From Bog-473 sp963736525 (lineage in GTDB: Bacteria > Actinomycetota > Acidimicrobiia > Acidimicrobiales > RAAP-2), in the NCBI GenBank assembly GCA_963736525.1, contig CAVTPF010000014.1, positions 124,001 through 188,000 on the forward strand: DNA of 64,000 bases. The letters are read 5' to 3'. The translations under genes were made by a program, and so were the position numbers. Under the pieces are notes generated by a model. The model had not been told where the DNA came from, ran no database searches, and saw only the letters and a list, made by a program, of their open reading frames with translations. Position 1 is the first letter of the stretch, and the number at the start of each line of letters is the position of its first letter. Positions 17,045 to 25,069 of the stretch are shown here, one piece after another.

Positions 17045-17899
17045 GTGAACGTCACGTTCTACGGGGTGCGGGGATCGTGCCCGTGCTCGGGGGACCGCTA
17101 CCGGCGCTACGGGGGGAATACCTCGTGCCTCGTCATCGACATTGACGGAGACGAGCCGCTCATCGTCGACCTGGGCACGGGCCTCCGGGCGCTCGGCGAC
17201 GTGCTCCAGAAAGAGGTGCGGGCGCTCGGCACGCCGATGCGGGCCACGGCGTTGCTGACACACCTGCACTTCGACCACATTCTGGGCATCCCTTTCTTCG
17301 CCCCATTGCACGACCCCGGTGCCCACCTGACCGTGTACGGACCGGCGCAGCCCAAGGGGAGCCTGAAGGACGCGCTGCACGCCGCGGTGCAGCCCCCGGT
17401 GTTCCCGATCCACATGGAGCAATTCCGGGGCGAGCTGATCACCGTCGACGTCGGGGCGGAGGACTTCTCGGTCGGCCAGGCCAAGGTGATGGCGCGGCCG
17501 ATCCCGCACAGCGGGGTGACCCTCGGCTTCCGGATAGAGGCTGACGGGCGTTCGGTGGCCTACATGTCGGACCACCAGGCACCGCTCGACCGCCGGGCCA
17601 TCCCCGAAGCCGTGCTCGAGCTGTGCCAGGGCGTGGACCTGCTGATCCACGACGGCCAGTACACCGACGACGAGTTCTCGTCGAAGGCCGACTGGGGGCA
17701 CTCGACGGCCGCGTACGCAGTGCACGTGGCCGCCGAGGCGGGGGTGCGCCGGCTGCTCTTGTCGCACCACGATCCGTCGCACACCGATCGGGAGCTCGAC
17801 CGCATGCTCAACCAGGCCCGCCGGCTCCCCGAAGCCAAGCGCGTCGAGGACGTGTCCTCCGCCCACGAGTCGCAGTCGGTCGACCTCGGCAAGGCCTGA
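17045..17899 (+). CDS. MBL-fold metallo-hydrolase (RNase Z / cyclic-nucleotide phosphodiesterase-like)
   Basis: 284 residues beginning VNVTFYGVRGSCPC, typical of this subgroup. The metal motif THLHFDH (HxHxDH) is near residue 75, later His/Asp ligands occur in PHSGVTLGF, MSDHQAP and LLIHDGQYTDDE, and the final LSHHDPSH segment holds the last His. GTG 17045 fits. Related proteins cleave phosphodiesters or are of unknown role. The flavin reductase gene follows after 7 bp, so an operon is likely. Confidence 0.8.
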   Translation: MNVTFYGVRGSCPCSGDRYRRYGGNTSCLVIDIDGDEPLIVDLGTGLRALGDVLQKEVRALGTPMRATALLTHLHFDHILGIPFFAPLHDPGAHLTVYGPAQPKGSLKDALHAAVQPPVFPIHMEQFRGELITVDVGAEDFSVGQAKVMARPIPHSGVTLGFRIEADGRSVAYMSDHQAPLDRRAIPEAVLELCQGVDLLIHDGQYTDDEFSSKADWGHSTAAYAVHVAAEAGVRRLLLSHHDPSHTDRELDRMLNQARRLPEAKRVEDVSSAHESQSVDLGKA

Positions 17900-17906
17900 C
17901 GCAGGC

Positions 17907-18383
17907 GTGTCGGGCCTCGACCAGGCCCGGTTCCGCGAGGTGCTCGGCCACTTCGCGACCGGCATCACCGTGGTCACCGCGTTGGAGGAGGGGCTGCCCG
18001 TCGGGTTTACGTGCCAGTCGTTTGCCGCGCTGTCCCTCGACCCGCCGATGGTGATCCTCGCCCCGGCGCGGAGCTCCACGAGCTGGCCGCGAATCGCCAA
18101 GGCGGGCGCGTTCTGCGTGAACATCCTCGAGGAGCACCAAGAGGTGTTGTGCCGTACGTTCGCCGTCTCCGGCGGCGACAAGTTTGACGGCGTCGGTTGG
18201 GCCCCCGGCGTCACAGGCTCGCCCGTGCTGGAGGGCTCCCTGGCCGTGGTCGAGTGCCGGCTGGGCGACATCTTCGACGGCGGTGACCACGAGCTCGTCA
18301 CCGGCCACGTGGTGGCCATGGAGGTGGGGGAGGGGAGCCCGCTGCTCTTCTACCGCTCGGGCTTCGGTCGTTTCGCCCCGTGA
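17907..18383 (+). CDS. Flavin reductase-like FMN-binding protein
   Basis: 158 residues with the split-barrel flavin reductase fold. Family signatures include FATGITVVTA, GFTCQSFAALSLDPPMV and the CRLGDIFDGGDHELVTGHV tail. It would reduce FMN/FAD with NAD(P)H, usually to feed a two-component monooxygenase of the HsaA/HpaB type. No monooxygenase partner is adjacent. GTG start, 7 bp after the MBL gene. Confidence 0.85.
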   Translation: MSGLDQARFREVLGHFATGITVVTALEEGLPVGFTCQSFAALSLDPPMVILAPARSSTSWPRIAKAGAFCVNILEEHQEVLCRTFAVSGGDKFDGVGWAPGVTGSPVLEGSLAVVECRLGDIFDGGDHELVTGHVVAMEVGEGSPLLFYRSGFGRFAP

Positions 18384-18408
18384 GGCGTCACCCGCTACCG
18401 TTCCGCCG

Positions 18409-18954
18409 ATGCCAGAACTGATTCCTTCCTCCGTGATCGACGACGTCGTGCTGGTGCGCCCCGATGTGCACGGCGACCAGCGAGGGCGCTTCGTGGAGAC
18501 CTACCGCCGCAGCTGGTTCCCCGACGGCCGCGAGATGGTGCAGGGCAACCGCTCGGAGAAGCAGGCGGGCGCGCTGGTCGGCCTGCACTTCCACCTGCAC
18601 CAGGCCGACTACTGGTACGCCCTGCGCGGCCGGGCCCGCGTCGTCCTGCACGACCTGCGACTCGGGTCGAGGACGGATGGGGCGACCGAGGTCATTGAGC
18701 TGGACGGCGACGTCGACCAGGGCATCTACATCCCGCCCGGCGTCGCCCACGGTTTCGCCGCCCTGAGCGACATCTTGCTCACCTACCTGGTCGACAACTA
18801 CTACGACGACTCGGACGAGCACGGGCTGGCCTGGGACGACCCGGCGGTCGGCGCCGACTGGGGCGTCAGCGATCCGATCCTCTCCCAGAGGGATCAGGGC
18901 AACCCGCGCCGGGACGACATCCCCGAGGACATCCGGCCGCGCCTCGCCCGCTGA
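18409..18954 (+). CDS. dTDP-4-dehydrorhamnose 3,5-epimerase-like protein (RmlC family cupin)
   Basis: 181 residues, RmlC-type cupin. The N-terminal DQRGRFVETYRRSWF, the GLHFH segment with the catalytic His, the ARVVLHDLRLGS strand and the YIPPGVAHGF loop are all present. It epimerises C3 and C5 of a nucleotide-linked 4-keto sugar for rhamnose or another deoxysugar. The canonical GLHYQ-x-PQ-x-K segment is altered to GLHFHLHQADYWY, so the substrate may differ from classical RmlC. No other rml genes are nearby. Confidence 0.75.
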   Translation: MPELIPSSVIDDVVLVRPDVHGDQRGRFVETYRRSWFPDGREMVQGNRSEKQAGALVGLHFHLHQADYWYALRGRARVVLHDLRLGSRTDGATEVIELDGDVDQGIYIPPGVAHGFAALSDILLTYLVDNYYDDSDEHGLAWDDPAVGADWGVSDPILSQRDQGNPRRDDIPEDIRPRLAR

Positions 18955-19041
18955 GGCCGACTCGCCCCGGCGCACACCGCCACGGCCCTGCGTGCCCGGC
19001 CGCGGCCCTGCCCGCCCGGCAGATCCTGTTGAATAGGGGCG

Positions 19042-19956
19042 GTGCTGATAGGAGGGGTAGTCGGTGTCGTGATCGTGTTGGGCGTGGTCGCGGCCTTCGT
19101 GATCCGGCGGCGTTCGCACGACGACGTCTACTCGGTGGAGCACTACCACCGGCAGTTGCACACGCTCGAAGAGATGCGGACGCACCCGTCGTCCCCCGAC
19201 AGCGGGAACGGCAACGGGAGCGGAGACGACGCCGCCTACCCGGCCAGCACGTTCCGGGTCTCGGGGACCTCGACGGTTCGCCTGACCGAGCCCGGGCGCA
19301 CCATCGTCCCGCCCGTCCCCCCGCCGCCCGTGGCGAACCCCGCCGAGCCGCTGACCTTCGACGACGAGGGGCCCGATCCGATCCCCGCCACGTTCATGTC
19401 GGGGTCCGAGGACCCGGCGATGCGCTCCGTCAACCACCGCCCGCGTCGTCTGGGCGGGCCGGCCGCCGCGGTCGCCGCCGTGTTGGTCCTCATCGCCGTC
19501 CTCATCGTCACCGGGCTGCACACGAACTCCCCGAGTCATGGCCACAGCGGATCGAGCACCGCCACCACCGCGCACAGCCACCAGCGCACGGCGCCGCGCC
19601 ACCCCACCGCCACGACGACGACCACGACGACCGCACCCCTGGCCGTCTCGGCGCCGACGGGCAGCTCCGCGCACGCCGCCACCTATCAGGTGGCGGACGC
19701 CAGTTACTCGCTCTCCCTGGCCGCCACCTCGGCCGAGTGCTGGGTGGAGGCGACGAACACGGCCACGGGCACCGTGCTGTTCACAGCGACGCTCTTCTCG
19801 GGCCAGTCGCACACCATCGCCGCCACCGGGCCCGTGACCGTCATCGCCGGCGCACCGGGCTCGTTCTCGGCCACCGTCAACGGTTCGGCCGTGTCGCTGC
19901 CCCCGGGCTACCAGGCGCCGTTCACGCTGACCTTCCAGACCGGGCAGACGGGCTAG
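19042..19956 (+). CDS. Membrane protein with C-terminal DUF4115 (RodZ-like) domain
   Basis: 304 residues. An N-terminal helix (2-20) and a second helix (about 148-168) flank an acidic/proline-rich linker. After the second helix comes a Thr/His-rich linker and a C-terminal beta domain (about 215-300) with the DUF4115 pattern seen in RodZ (ECWVEATNTATGTVLF, VNGSAVSLPPG). The HTH of true RodZ is missing. Probably an envelope protein. GTG start. Three tandem repeats follow its stop. Confidence 0.65.
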   Translation: MLIGGVVGVVIVLGVVAAFVIRRRSHDDVYSVEHYHRQLHTLEEMRTHPSSPDSGNGNGSGDDAAYPASTFRVSGTSTVRLTEPGRTIVPPVPPPPVANPAEPLTFDDEGPDPIPATFMSGSEDPAMRSVNHRPRRLGGPAAAVAAVLVLIAVLIVTGLHTNSPSHGHSGSSTATTAHSHQRTAPRHPTATTTTTTTAPLAVSAPTGSSAHAATYQVADASYSLSLAATSAECWVEATNTATGTVLFTATLFSGQSHTIAATGPVTVIAGAPGSFSATVNGSAVSLPPGYQAPFTLTFQTGQTG

Positions 19957-20050
19957 GCACCGCGCCGCGCGCTCTCAGGGGCACCGCGCCGCGCGCTCTC
20001 AGGGGCACCGCGCCGCGCGCTCTCAGGGGCACCGGGAGGCGCGCGCTCAG
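19957..20050. repeat. Three perfect 24-nt tandem repeats plus a degenerate copy
   Basis: Identical copies at 19957-19980, 19981-20004 and 20005-20028, each containing GCGCCGCGCGCTCTCAGGG; a fourth, altered copy runs into the stop codon of the convergent oligopeptidase gene. The array fills the whole gap between two convergent genes. Confidence 0.92.
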
Positions 20051-22218
20051 TCGCCGGTGCCGGGCGCCGCGGCGGGAGCCAGTCCCAGGGCGTCGAGGAG
20101 GAACGCGTACACCAGGGCCTCCTCCTTCCAGGCGTCGTAGCGGCCCGAGGGGCCTCCGTGGCCGGCGCCCAGCTCCGTCCGCAACAGCACCCGGGTGCCC
20201 GGCGAGACGGCGCGCAGCTTGGCCACCCACTTCGCCGGCTCCCAGTAGGAGACCCGAGGGTCGTTCAACCCGGCCGTGACGAAGAGGTCGGGGTAGGTGC
20301 GGGGGCTCCCGTCGGGGTTCTCCCCGGTGACGTTGTCGTAGGGGGAGTACGTGAGCATGCGACGGTAGGCCGACTCGTCGGCCAGCGGGTTCCCCCATTC
20401 CTCCCACTCGCCGACGGTGAGGGGGAGCTCGTCGTCGAGCATGGTCGTGACGCAGTCCACGAAGGGGACCTCCGCCACCAGCGCTCGGAAAAGCTCGGGC
20501 GCCTGGTTGGCCACTGCGCCGATCAGGAGGCCGCCGGCCGACCCGCCTCGGCCGGCCAGCGCACCCGGGCGCGCGATCCCGGCACCCACCAGATGGCGCG
20601 CGCAGGCGACGTAGTCGGAGAACGTGTTGGCCTTGCGCTCCATCCGCCCGTCCTCGTACCAGGCGCGCCCCATCTCGCCGCCCCCGCGGACGTGGGCGAT
20701 GGCGAAGACCATGCCCCGGTCCAGCAGCGACAGCCGGTGGTGCGAGAAGGAAGGGTCGATGGAGATCTCGTAGGCGCCGTAACCGTAGAGCAGGCATGGT
20801 GCCGGTAGCTCGAGCCCTTGGCGGTGCACCACCGACAGGGGGACCCTGGTGCCGTCGGGGGCGACCGCCCACTCCCGGTAGGTGCGGTAGCGGGAGGGTT
20901 CGAAGTCGCCGAGGACCGGCTCCTGCTTCAAGAGTGTCTCCTTGCGGTCGGCCAGCCCCACCTGCAGGACGCTCGACGGTGTGACGAGGGAGGTACGGCC
21001 GATCCGCAGTGCCGATGTGTCCGGCTCGTAGTTGGCGCCCAGCCAGGTCGACGAGGGGCTGTCGATGGCGGGGACGACCCAGCCGGAGCCGAGCAGGTCC
21101 TCGGCGAACGGGTCCTCCCCCCGCGGCAACGGCAGGACGCGCACCTCGGTCTGGGCTTCGGCGCGCTCGCTCAGGACGAGCGCGCCCGAGAAGGCGTTGA
21201 CGTCCTCGACCCGTACGCCCGGTCGGTGCGCCACCACCTCGCGCCAGTCGGCCCCCGGGCCCACCCTGTCGTCGGGGGCGGCGACCACGCGGAAGTCCTG
21301 CGCACCGTCGTTGGTCAGCGTCACGAACCACCCGGTCCCGCCGGACGCGGGCGTGAGGTGGTCGACCGCGTACTCCACCCCCTCCCGGCGCGGGATCAGC
21401 ACCTCCGGCTCGGCGAGTGGGTCGTCCGACGGGATGGCGAGCCACTCGGAGGTATTGGTGCTGTGCAGCCCGATCAGCACGAAGGCGGCGTCGCGGGTCG
21501 AGCCCGTGCCGAGCGAGAAGCGACGGTCGGGCTCCTCGAAGACGAGGACGTCGCCGGCGGGGTTGGTGCCCAGTCGGTGGCGCCACAGCTGGTGGGGCCG
21601 CTGGGCCTCGTCCATACGGACGTAGAAGACGTGGTCGGCCCCGGCCGACCAGGCCAGTCCATAGCTGGTCTCGGGCACGGATTCCGCGGCAGCGATGGGC
21701 GGTGTCTCGGCGTCGAGGGGCAAGAAGCGCAGCTCGTACTTCTCGTCCCCGACACGGTCGGTCGAATAGGCCAACCAGACGTGGTCGTGGCTCACCGCCG
21801 CGCCGCCCAGGGCGAAGTAGTCGGATCCCTCCGCCATGACGTTCTCGTCGAGCAGGATCTGCTCCTCACCTCCGGGCTCGCCCGCCGGGGGGAGTTCGTC
21901 GCGCCCGCGGGCAGGGCGGCGGCAGTGGATGGCGTAGTTCTTCCCCTCCTCGGTGCGCGTGTAGTACCACCACGGACCCCGCCGGGCCGGCACCGACATG
22001 TCGGTCTCCTTGATCCGGGCCTTCATCTCCTCGAACAGGCCGTCGCGGAGGGCGTGCAGGCGCCGTGTCTCCTGGTCCAGGTAGGTGTTCTCCGCCTGGA
22101 GATAGGCGAGCACGTCGGGGTCGTCGCGCTCGCGCAGCCAGAACCAGGGGTCCTCCCGGTCGTCGCCGTGGGCCGAGATGGTGTGAGGGCGCCGGGGTGC
22201 GATCGGCGGGGTGGCCAT
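20047..22218 (-). CDS. ptrB: Oligopeptidase B-type serine peptidase (S9 prolyl oligopeptidase family)
   Basis: 723 residues. The N-terminal beta-propeller region is followed by a C-terminal alpha/beta-hydrolase catalytic domain. The nucleophile is in GRGGSAGG (Ser near 565), an Asp follows in LNDPRVSYWEP and His is in GAGHGGPSG. Oligopeptidase B cleaves short peptides after Arg/Lys in the cytosol. No signal peptide. ATG 22218 gives the usual N-terminus (MATPPIAPRRP); an in-frame ATG six codons upstream is possible. It is divergent from sufB. Confidence 0.9.
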   Translation of the reverse strand: MATPPIAPRRPHTISAHGDDREDPWFWLRERDDPDVLAYLQAENTYLDQETRRLHALRDGLFEEMKARIKETDMSVPARRGPWWYYTRTEEGKNYAIHCRRPARGRDELPPAGEPGGEEQILLDENVMAEGSDYFALGGAAVSHDHVWLAYSTDRVGDEKYELRFLPLDAETPPIAAAESVPETSYGLAWSAGADHVFYVRMDEAQRPHQLWRHRLGTNPAGDVLVFEEPDRRFSLGTGSTRDAAFVLIGLHSTNTSEWLAIPSDDPLAEPEVLIPRREGVEYAVDHLTPASGGTGWFVTLTNDGAQDFRVVAAPDDRVGPGADWREVVAHRPGVRVEDVNAFSGALVLSERAEAQTEVRVLPLPRGEDPFAEDLLGSGWVVPAIDSPSSTWLGANYEPDTSALRIGRTSLVTPSSVLQVGLADRKETLLKQEPVLGDFEPSRYRTYREWAVAPDGTRVPLSVVHRQGLELPAPCLLYGYGAYEISIDPSFSHHRLSLLDRGMVFAIAHVRGGGEMGRAWYEDGRMERKANTFSDYVACARHLVGAGIARPGALAGRGGSAGGLLIGAVANQAPELFRALVAEVPFVDCVTTMLDDELPLTVGEWEEWGNPLADESAYRRMLTYSPYDNVTGENPDGSPRTYPDLFVTAGLNDPRVSYWEPAKWVAKLRAVSPGTRVLLRTELGAGHGGPSGRYDAWKEEALVYAFLLDALGLAPAAAPGTGD

Positions 22219-22291
22219 GAACCCAGAGCCTGCCACGGCTGGCCACAGGTCGGCGCCTCTCCGCAGGCGTTTCGCCAGGCCCGGGAGTTGT

Positions 22292-22319
22292 TACTATGCA
22301 CGTAGGGGAAATATCCCCT
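22292..22319 (+). promoter_or_regulatory. Candidate sufB promoter (-10) with overlapping inverted repeat
   Basis: A -10-like TACTAT (22292-22297) is followed by AGGGGA-AATA-TCCCCT (22304-22319), a perfect 6-bp inverted repeat with a 4-bp spacer. It sits where transcription would begin, 19 bp before the sufB ATG. It is placed like an operator for an Fe-S or iron-responsive repressor. The regulator is unknown. Confidence 0.5.
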
Positions 22320-22337
22320 TCCCGACCGAGGAGCCAC

Positions 22338-23738
22338 ATGGCCACAACGGATCTCGACCTGGGCCGTTACCAGCTGGGCTGGAGCGACGCCGAAGACTAC
22401 GTCTTCAAGCCCAAGAAGGGCCTGAACGAGTCGATCGTGCGCGAGATGTCGGCGATGAAGGGCGAGCCCGACTGGATGCGCGACTTCCGGCTCCGCTCCC
22501 TCAAGCACTTCGAGCGCAAGCCGATGGCTCCCTGGTTCGCGTCCCGCATGCCCCAGCTCGACTTCGACGACATCTACTACTACATCAAGCCGACGGGCGG
22601 GCAGGTCGACGACTGGGAGGACCTGCCCGACGCCATCAAGAACACCTACGAGAAGCTCGGTATCCCCGAAGCCGAACGCAAGTACCTGTCCGGTGTCACC
22701 GCGCAGTACGAGAGCGAGGTCGTGTTCCACCGCAACCGCGAGGATCTCGAGGCCCAGGGCGTCTTCTTCTGCGACATGGACACGGCCGTGCGCGAGTACC
22801 CCGAACTCGTGCGCAAGTGGTTCGGCAAGGTCATCCCGCCCAACGACAACAAGTTCGCCGCGCTGAACTCGGCGGTGTGGTCGGGCGGATCGTTCATTTA
22901 CGTCCCGCCGGGTGTGAAGGTGGAGATGCCCCTGCAGGCCTATTTCCGGATCAACGCAGAGAACATGGGCCAGTTCGAGCGCACTTTGATCATCGCCGAC
23001 GAGGGTTCGCAGGTGCACTACATCGAGGGCTGCTCCGCGCCCATCTACTCAACCGACTCGCTGCACTCCGCCGTCGTCGAGCTGGTCGCCCTGGGCGGGT
23101 CGCGCATCACCTACACGACCATCCAAAACTGGTCGACCAATGTCTACAACCTGGTGACGAAGCGTGCCCGCGCCGACGCCGAGGCGCACGTCGAGTGGAT
23201 CGACGGCAACATCGGCTCCCGGCTGACCATGAAGTACCCCTCGGTGTACCTGATGGGGCCCAAGGCGAGCGGCGAGGTCCTCTCGGTCGCGTACGCCGGC
23301 GCGGGCCAGCACCAGGACGCCGGGGCCAAGATGTTCCACATCGCCCCGGAGACCACCTCGACCATCGTCTCGAAGTCGATCTCCAAGGACGGCGGCATCA
23401 CCACGTACCGTGGCAAGGTGCACGTCGACCCCGACGCCCGGGGTGCCAAGTCCTTCGTACGCTGCGACGCGCTCCTTCTCGACGACGAGTCGGTCTCCGA
23501 GACGAAGCCCTACATGGAGGTGGGCGAGCGCGACGCCCGCATCGGCCACGAGGCGACCGTCTCGAAGGTCGGGGACGACCAGCTCTTCTACCTCATGAGC
23601 CGGGGCCTCTCCGAGGGGCAGGCGATGAGCATGATCGTGAACGGCTTCATCGAGCCGGTCACCCGCACCCTGCCCATGGAGTACGCCGTGGAGTGGAGCC
23701 GCCTCATTGAGCTGCAGATGGAGGGCGCGGTCGGCTGA
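22338..23738 (+). CDS. sufB: Fe-S cluster assembly scaffold SufB
   Basis: 466 residues, normal length for SufB. With SufC and SufD it forms the SufBCD complex on which [4Fe-4S] clusters are built from SufS/SufU sulfur. The C-terminal SUF-FeS domain (parallel beta-helix) is clear: VHYIEGCSAP, RITYTTIQNWS, GGITTYRGKV and RCDALLLDDES, the last holding a conserved Cys. ATG 22338 follows GAGGAG. First gene of a plus-strand suf block; no SufR gene precedes it, unlike mycobacteria. Confidence 0.97.
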   Translation: MATTDLDLGRYQLGWSDAEDYVFKPKKGLNESIVREMSAMKGEPDWMRDFRLRSLKHFERKPMAPWFASRMPQLDFDDIYYYIKPTGGQVDDWEDLPDAIKNTYEKLGIPEAERKYLSGVTAQYESEVVFHRNREDLEAQGVFFCDMDTAVREYPELVRKWFGKVIPPNDNKFAALNSAVWSGGSFIYVPPGVKVEMPLQAYFRINAENMGQFERTLIIADEGSQVHYIEGCSAPIYSTDSLHSAVVELVALGGSRITYTTIQNWSTNVYNLVTKRARADAEAHVEWIDGNIGSRLTMKYPSVYLMGPKASGEVLSVAYAGAGQHQDAGAKMFHIAPETTSTIVSKSISKDGGITTYRGKVHVDPDARGAKSFVRCDALLLDDESVSETKPYMEVGERDARIGHEATVSKVGDDQLFYLMSRGLSEGQAMSMIVNGFIEPVTRTLPMEYAVEWSRLIELQMEGAVG

Positions 23739-23777
23739 CCGTGCGCTACCCCTCCTGCAGCGTGGCACCATAGAACC

Positions 23778-24122
23778 GTGCCCATGCGGGAGGAGTGCAT
23801 CCATTTCCAGAGCCGGACCTACGCCTCTGGCGAGGCGGCGCGCTTCTGCGTGCTCGATCTGGCTCCCGAGGCCCCGTGGCGCTGCCCGGACAACTGCCCC
23901 TCGTACCATCGCCGCATGGCCGACGTGGGCTGGGTCCACGGCAGCCTCGTCGAGCCCGCCATCGAGGAAGAGCCGGGTGGCGGCGGCACCGACGTGGCCG
24001 ATCTCCTCAGCTCGGCCGAGGACGTCGTCAACGAGGTCGCTCCCGACGTGCTCGACGAGGTGCGGGCCGAGGACGCCCGGCGGGAGCGCTCCCAGAACCG
24101 CTGGTGGCGCCGGAGGCGCTAG
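23778..24122 (+). CDS. Small Cys-rich protein between sufB and sufD, possible metal or Fe-S binder
   Basis: 114 residues, family not recognised. The first 40 residues hold four Cys (C7, C24, C36, C40; the last two in CPDNC) plus His9, a plausible zinc or Fe-S site. The middle is acidic and the tail very basic (RRERSQNRWWRRRR). GTG 23778 or ATG 23784 may be the start. Position inside the suf block, 39 bp after sufB, suggests a role in cluster assembly or iron handling, but this is inference from location. Confidence 0.6.
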   Translation: MPMREECIHFQSRTYASGEAARFCVLDLAPEAPWRCPDNCPSYHRRMADVGWVHGSLVEPAIEEEPGGGGTDVADLLSSAEDVVNEVAPDVLDEVRAEDARRERSQNRWWRRRR

Positions 24123-24144
24123 GGCCTCGGGCGGCCGGGGCGCG

Positions 24145-25020
24145 TCAGCGCCCGGTGAACCTGGGCGCGCGCTTCTCCATGAAGGCGGTGACCGCCTCCG
24201 TGAGGTCGTCGGAGGCCAGCATCCCTGCGTTCCACGTGGCGACGTAATCGAGGCCCTCGGCCACGGTCTTGCCCTCGTTGGCCGCGAGGACGGCCTTGGT
24301 GCCCTGGACCGCGAGGGGGGAGTTGGCCGCGATCTCCGCCGCCATCACCTGCGCCGCCTTGACGACGCCTTCGGCGTCGGTCGCCACGTCGTTCACCAGG
24401 CCGATCTCCTTGGCCCGGCCGGCGCTGATGTCCTTGCCGGTGAACGCGAGCTCGGCCACGTGGCCGGGGCCGATGATGCTGGGCAGCCGTTGCAGGCTGC
24501 CGAGGTCGGCGACGATGGCCATTTTGGCCTCCCGCACCGAGAACACGGCGTCGGCCGCGGCGAGGCGGATGTCGCAGGCGGCGATGAGATCGACGCCGCC
24601 GCCGATGCAGTAGCCGTGTACGGCGGCGATGACGGGCTTGGGGCAGCGCGCCACCGCCGTGATGGCGTCCTGCAGCCGGAGCACCTCGGCTCGGCCGGCG
24701 CGCGCCCTGGCCGCCATGGAGGCCGGACCACCGGCGCCGGGCCGGCTGCGTTCGCCGGCGCCGCCACTCCCGCCACCCGCAAGCTGGCTCCCCATCGCCT
24801 TGAGGTCGAGCCCGACCGAGAAGTGGGGCCCCTTGGCAGCGATGACGACCACGCGCACGTCGCTGTCGCCACCCACCGCGGCCATGGCCCGGGGCAGGTC
24901 GCGCCACAGGTCCACGCCCATGGCGTTGCGCGCCTCGGGGCGGTCGAGCCATACGGTTGCCACCGTCTCGTCTTGCTGCAGGCTCAGCACCGGCGACTCG
25001 AAACGCGCCATCTCCTCCAT
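24145..25020 (-). CDS. Enoyl-CoA hydratase/isomerase family protein, dienoyl-CoA isomerase-like
   Basis: 291 residues, crotonase fold. The oxyanion segment is GPHFSVGLDL and the second is CIGGGVDLIAACDIRL. The active-site region EAKMAIVADLGSLQRLP closely resembles delta3,5-delta2,4-dienoyl-CoA isomerase (ECH1), including the aspartate in the ADLG turn, rather than a two-Glu hydratase. It would shift double bonds during oxidation of unsaturated acyl chains. Oriented against the suf block, it sits between the Cys-rich gene and sufD. Start ATG 25020; an ATG three codons in is possible. Confidence 0.78.
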   Translation of the reverse strand: MEEMARFESPVLSLQQDETVATVWLDRPEARNAMGVDLWRDLPRAMAAVGGDSDVRVVVIAAKGPHFSVGLDLKAMGSQLAGGGSGGAGERSRPGAGGPASMAARARAGRAEVLRLQDAITAVARCPKPVIAAVHGYCIGGGVDLIAACDIRLAAADAVFSVREAKMAIVADLGSLQRLPSIIGPGHVAELAFTGKDISAGRAKEIGLVNDVATDAEGVVKAAQVMAAEIAANSPLAVQGTKAVLAANEGKTVAEGLDYVATWNAGMLASDDLTEAVTAFMEKRAPRFTGR

Positions 25021-25069
25021 GTCCCGCAGGCTAACCGCCCGAAGGGGGCCCGGGTGGGGGACCACTAGA

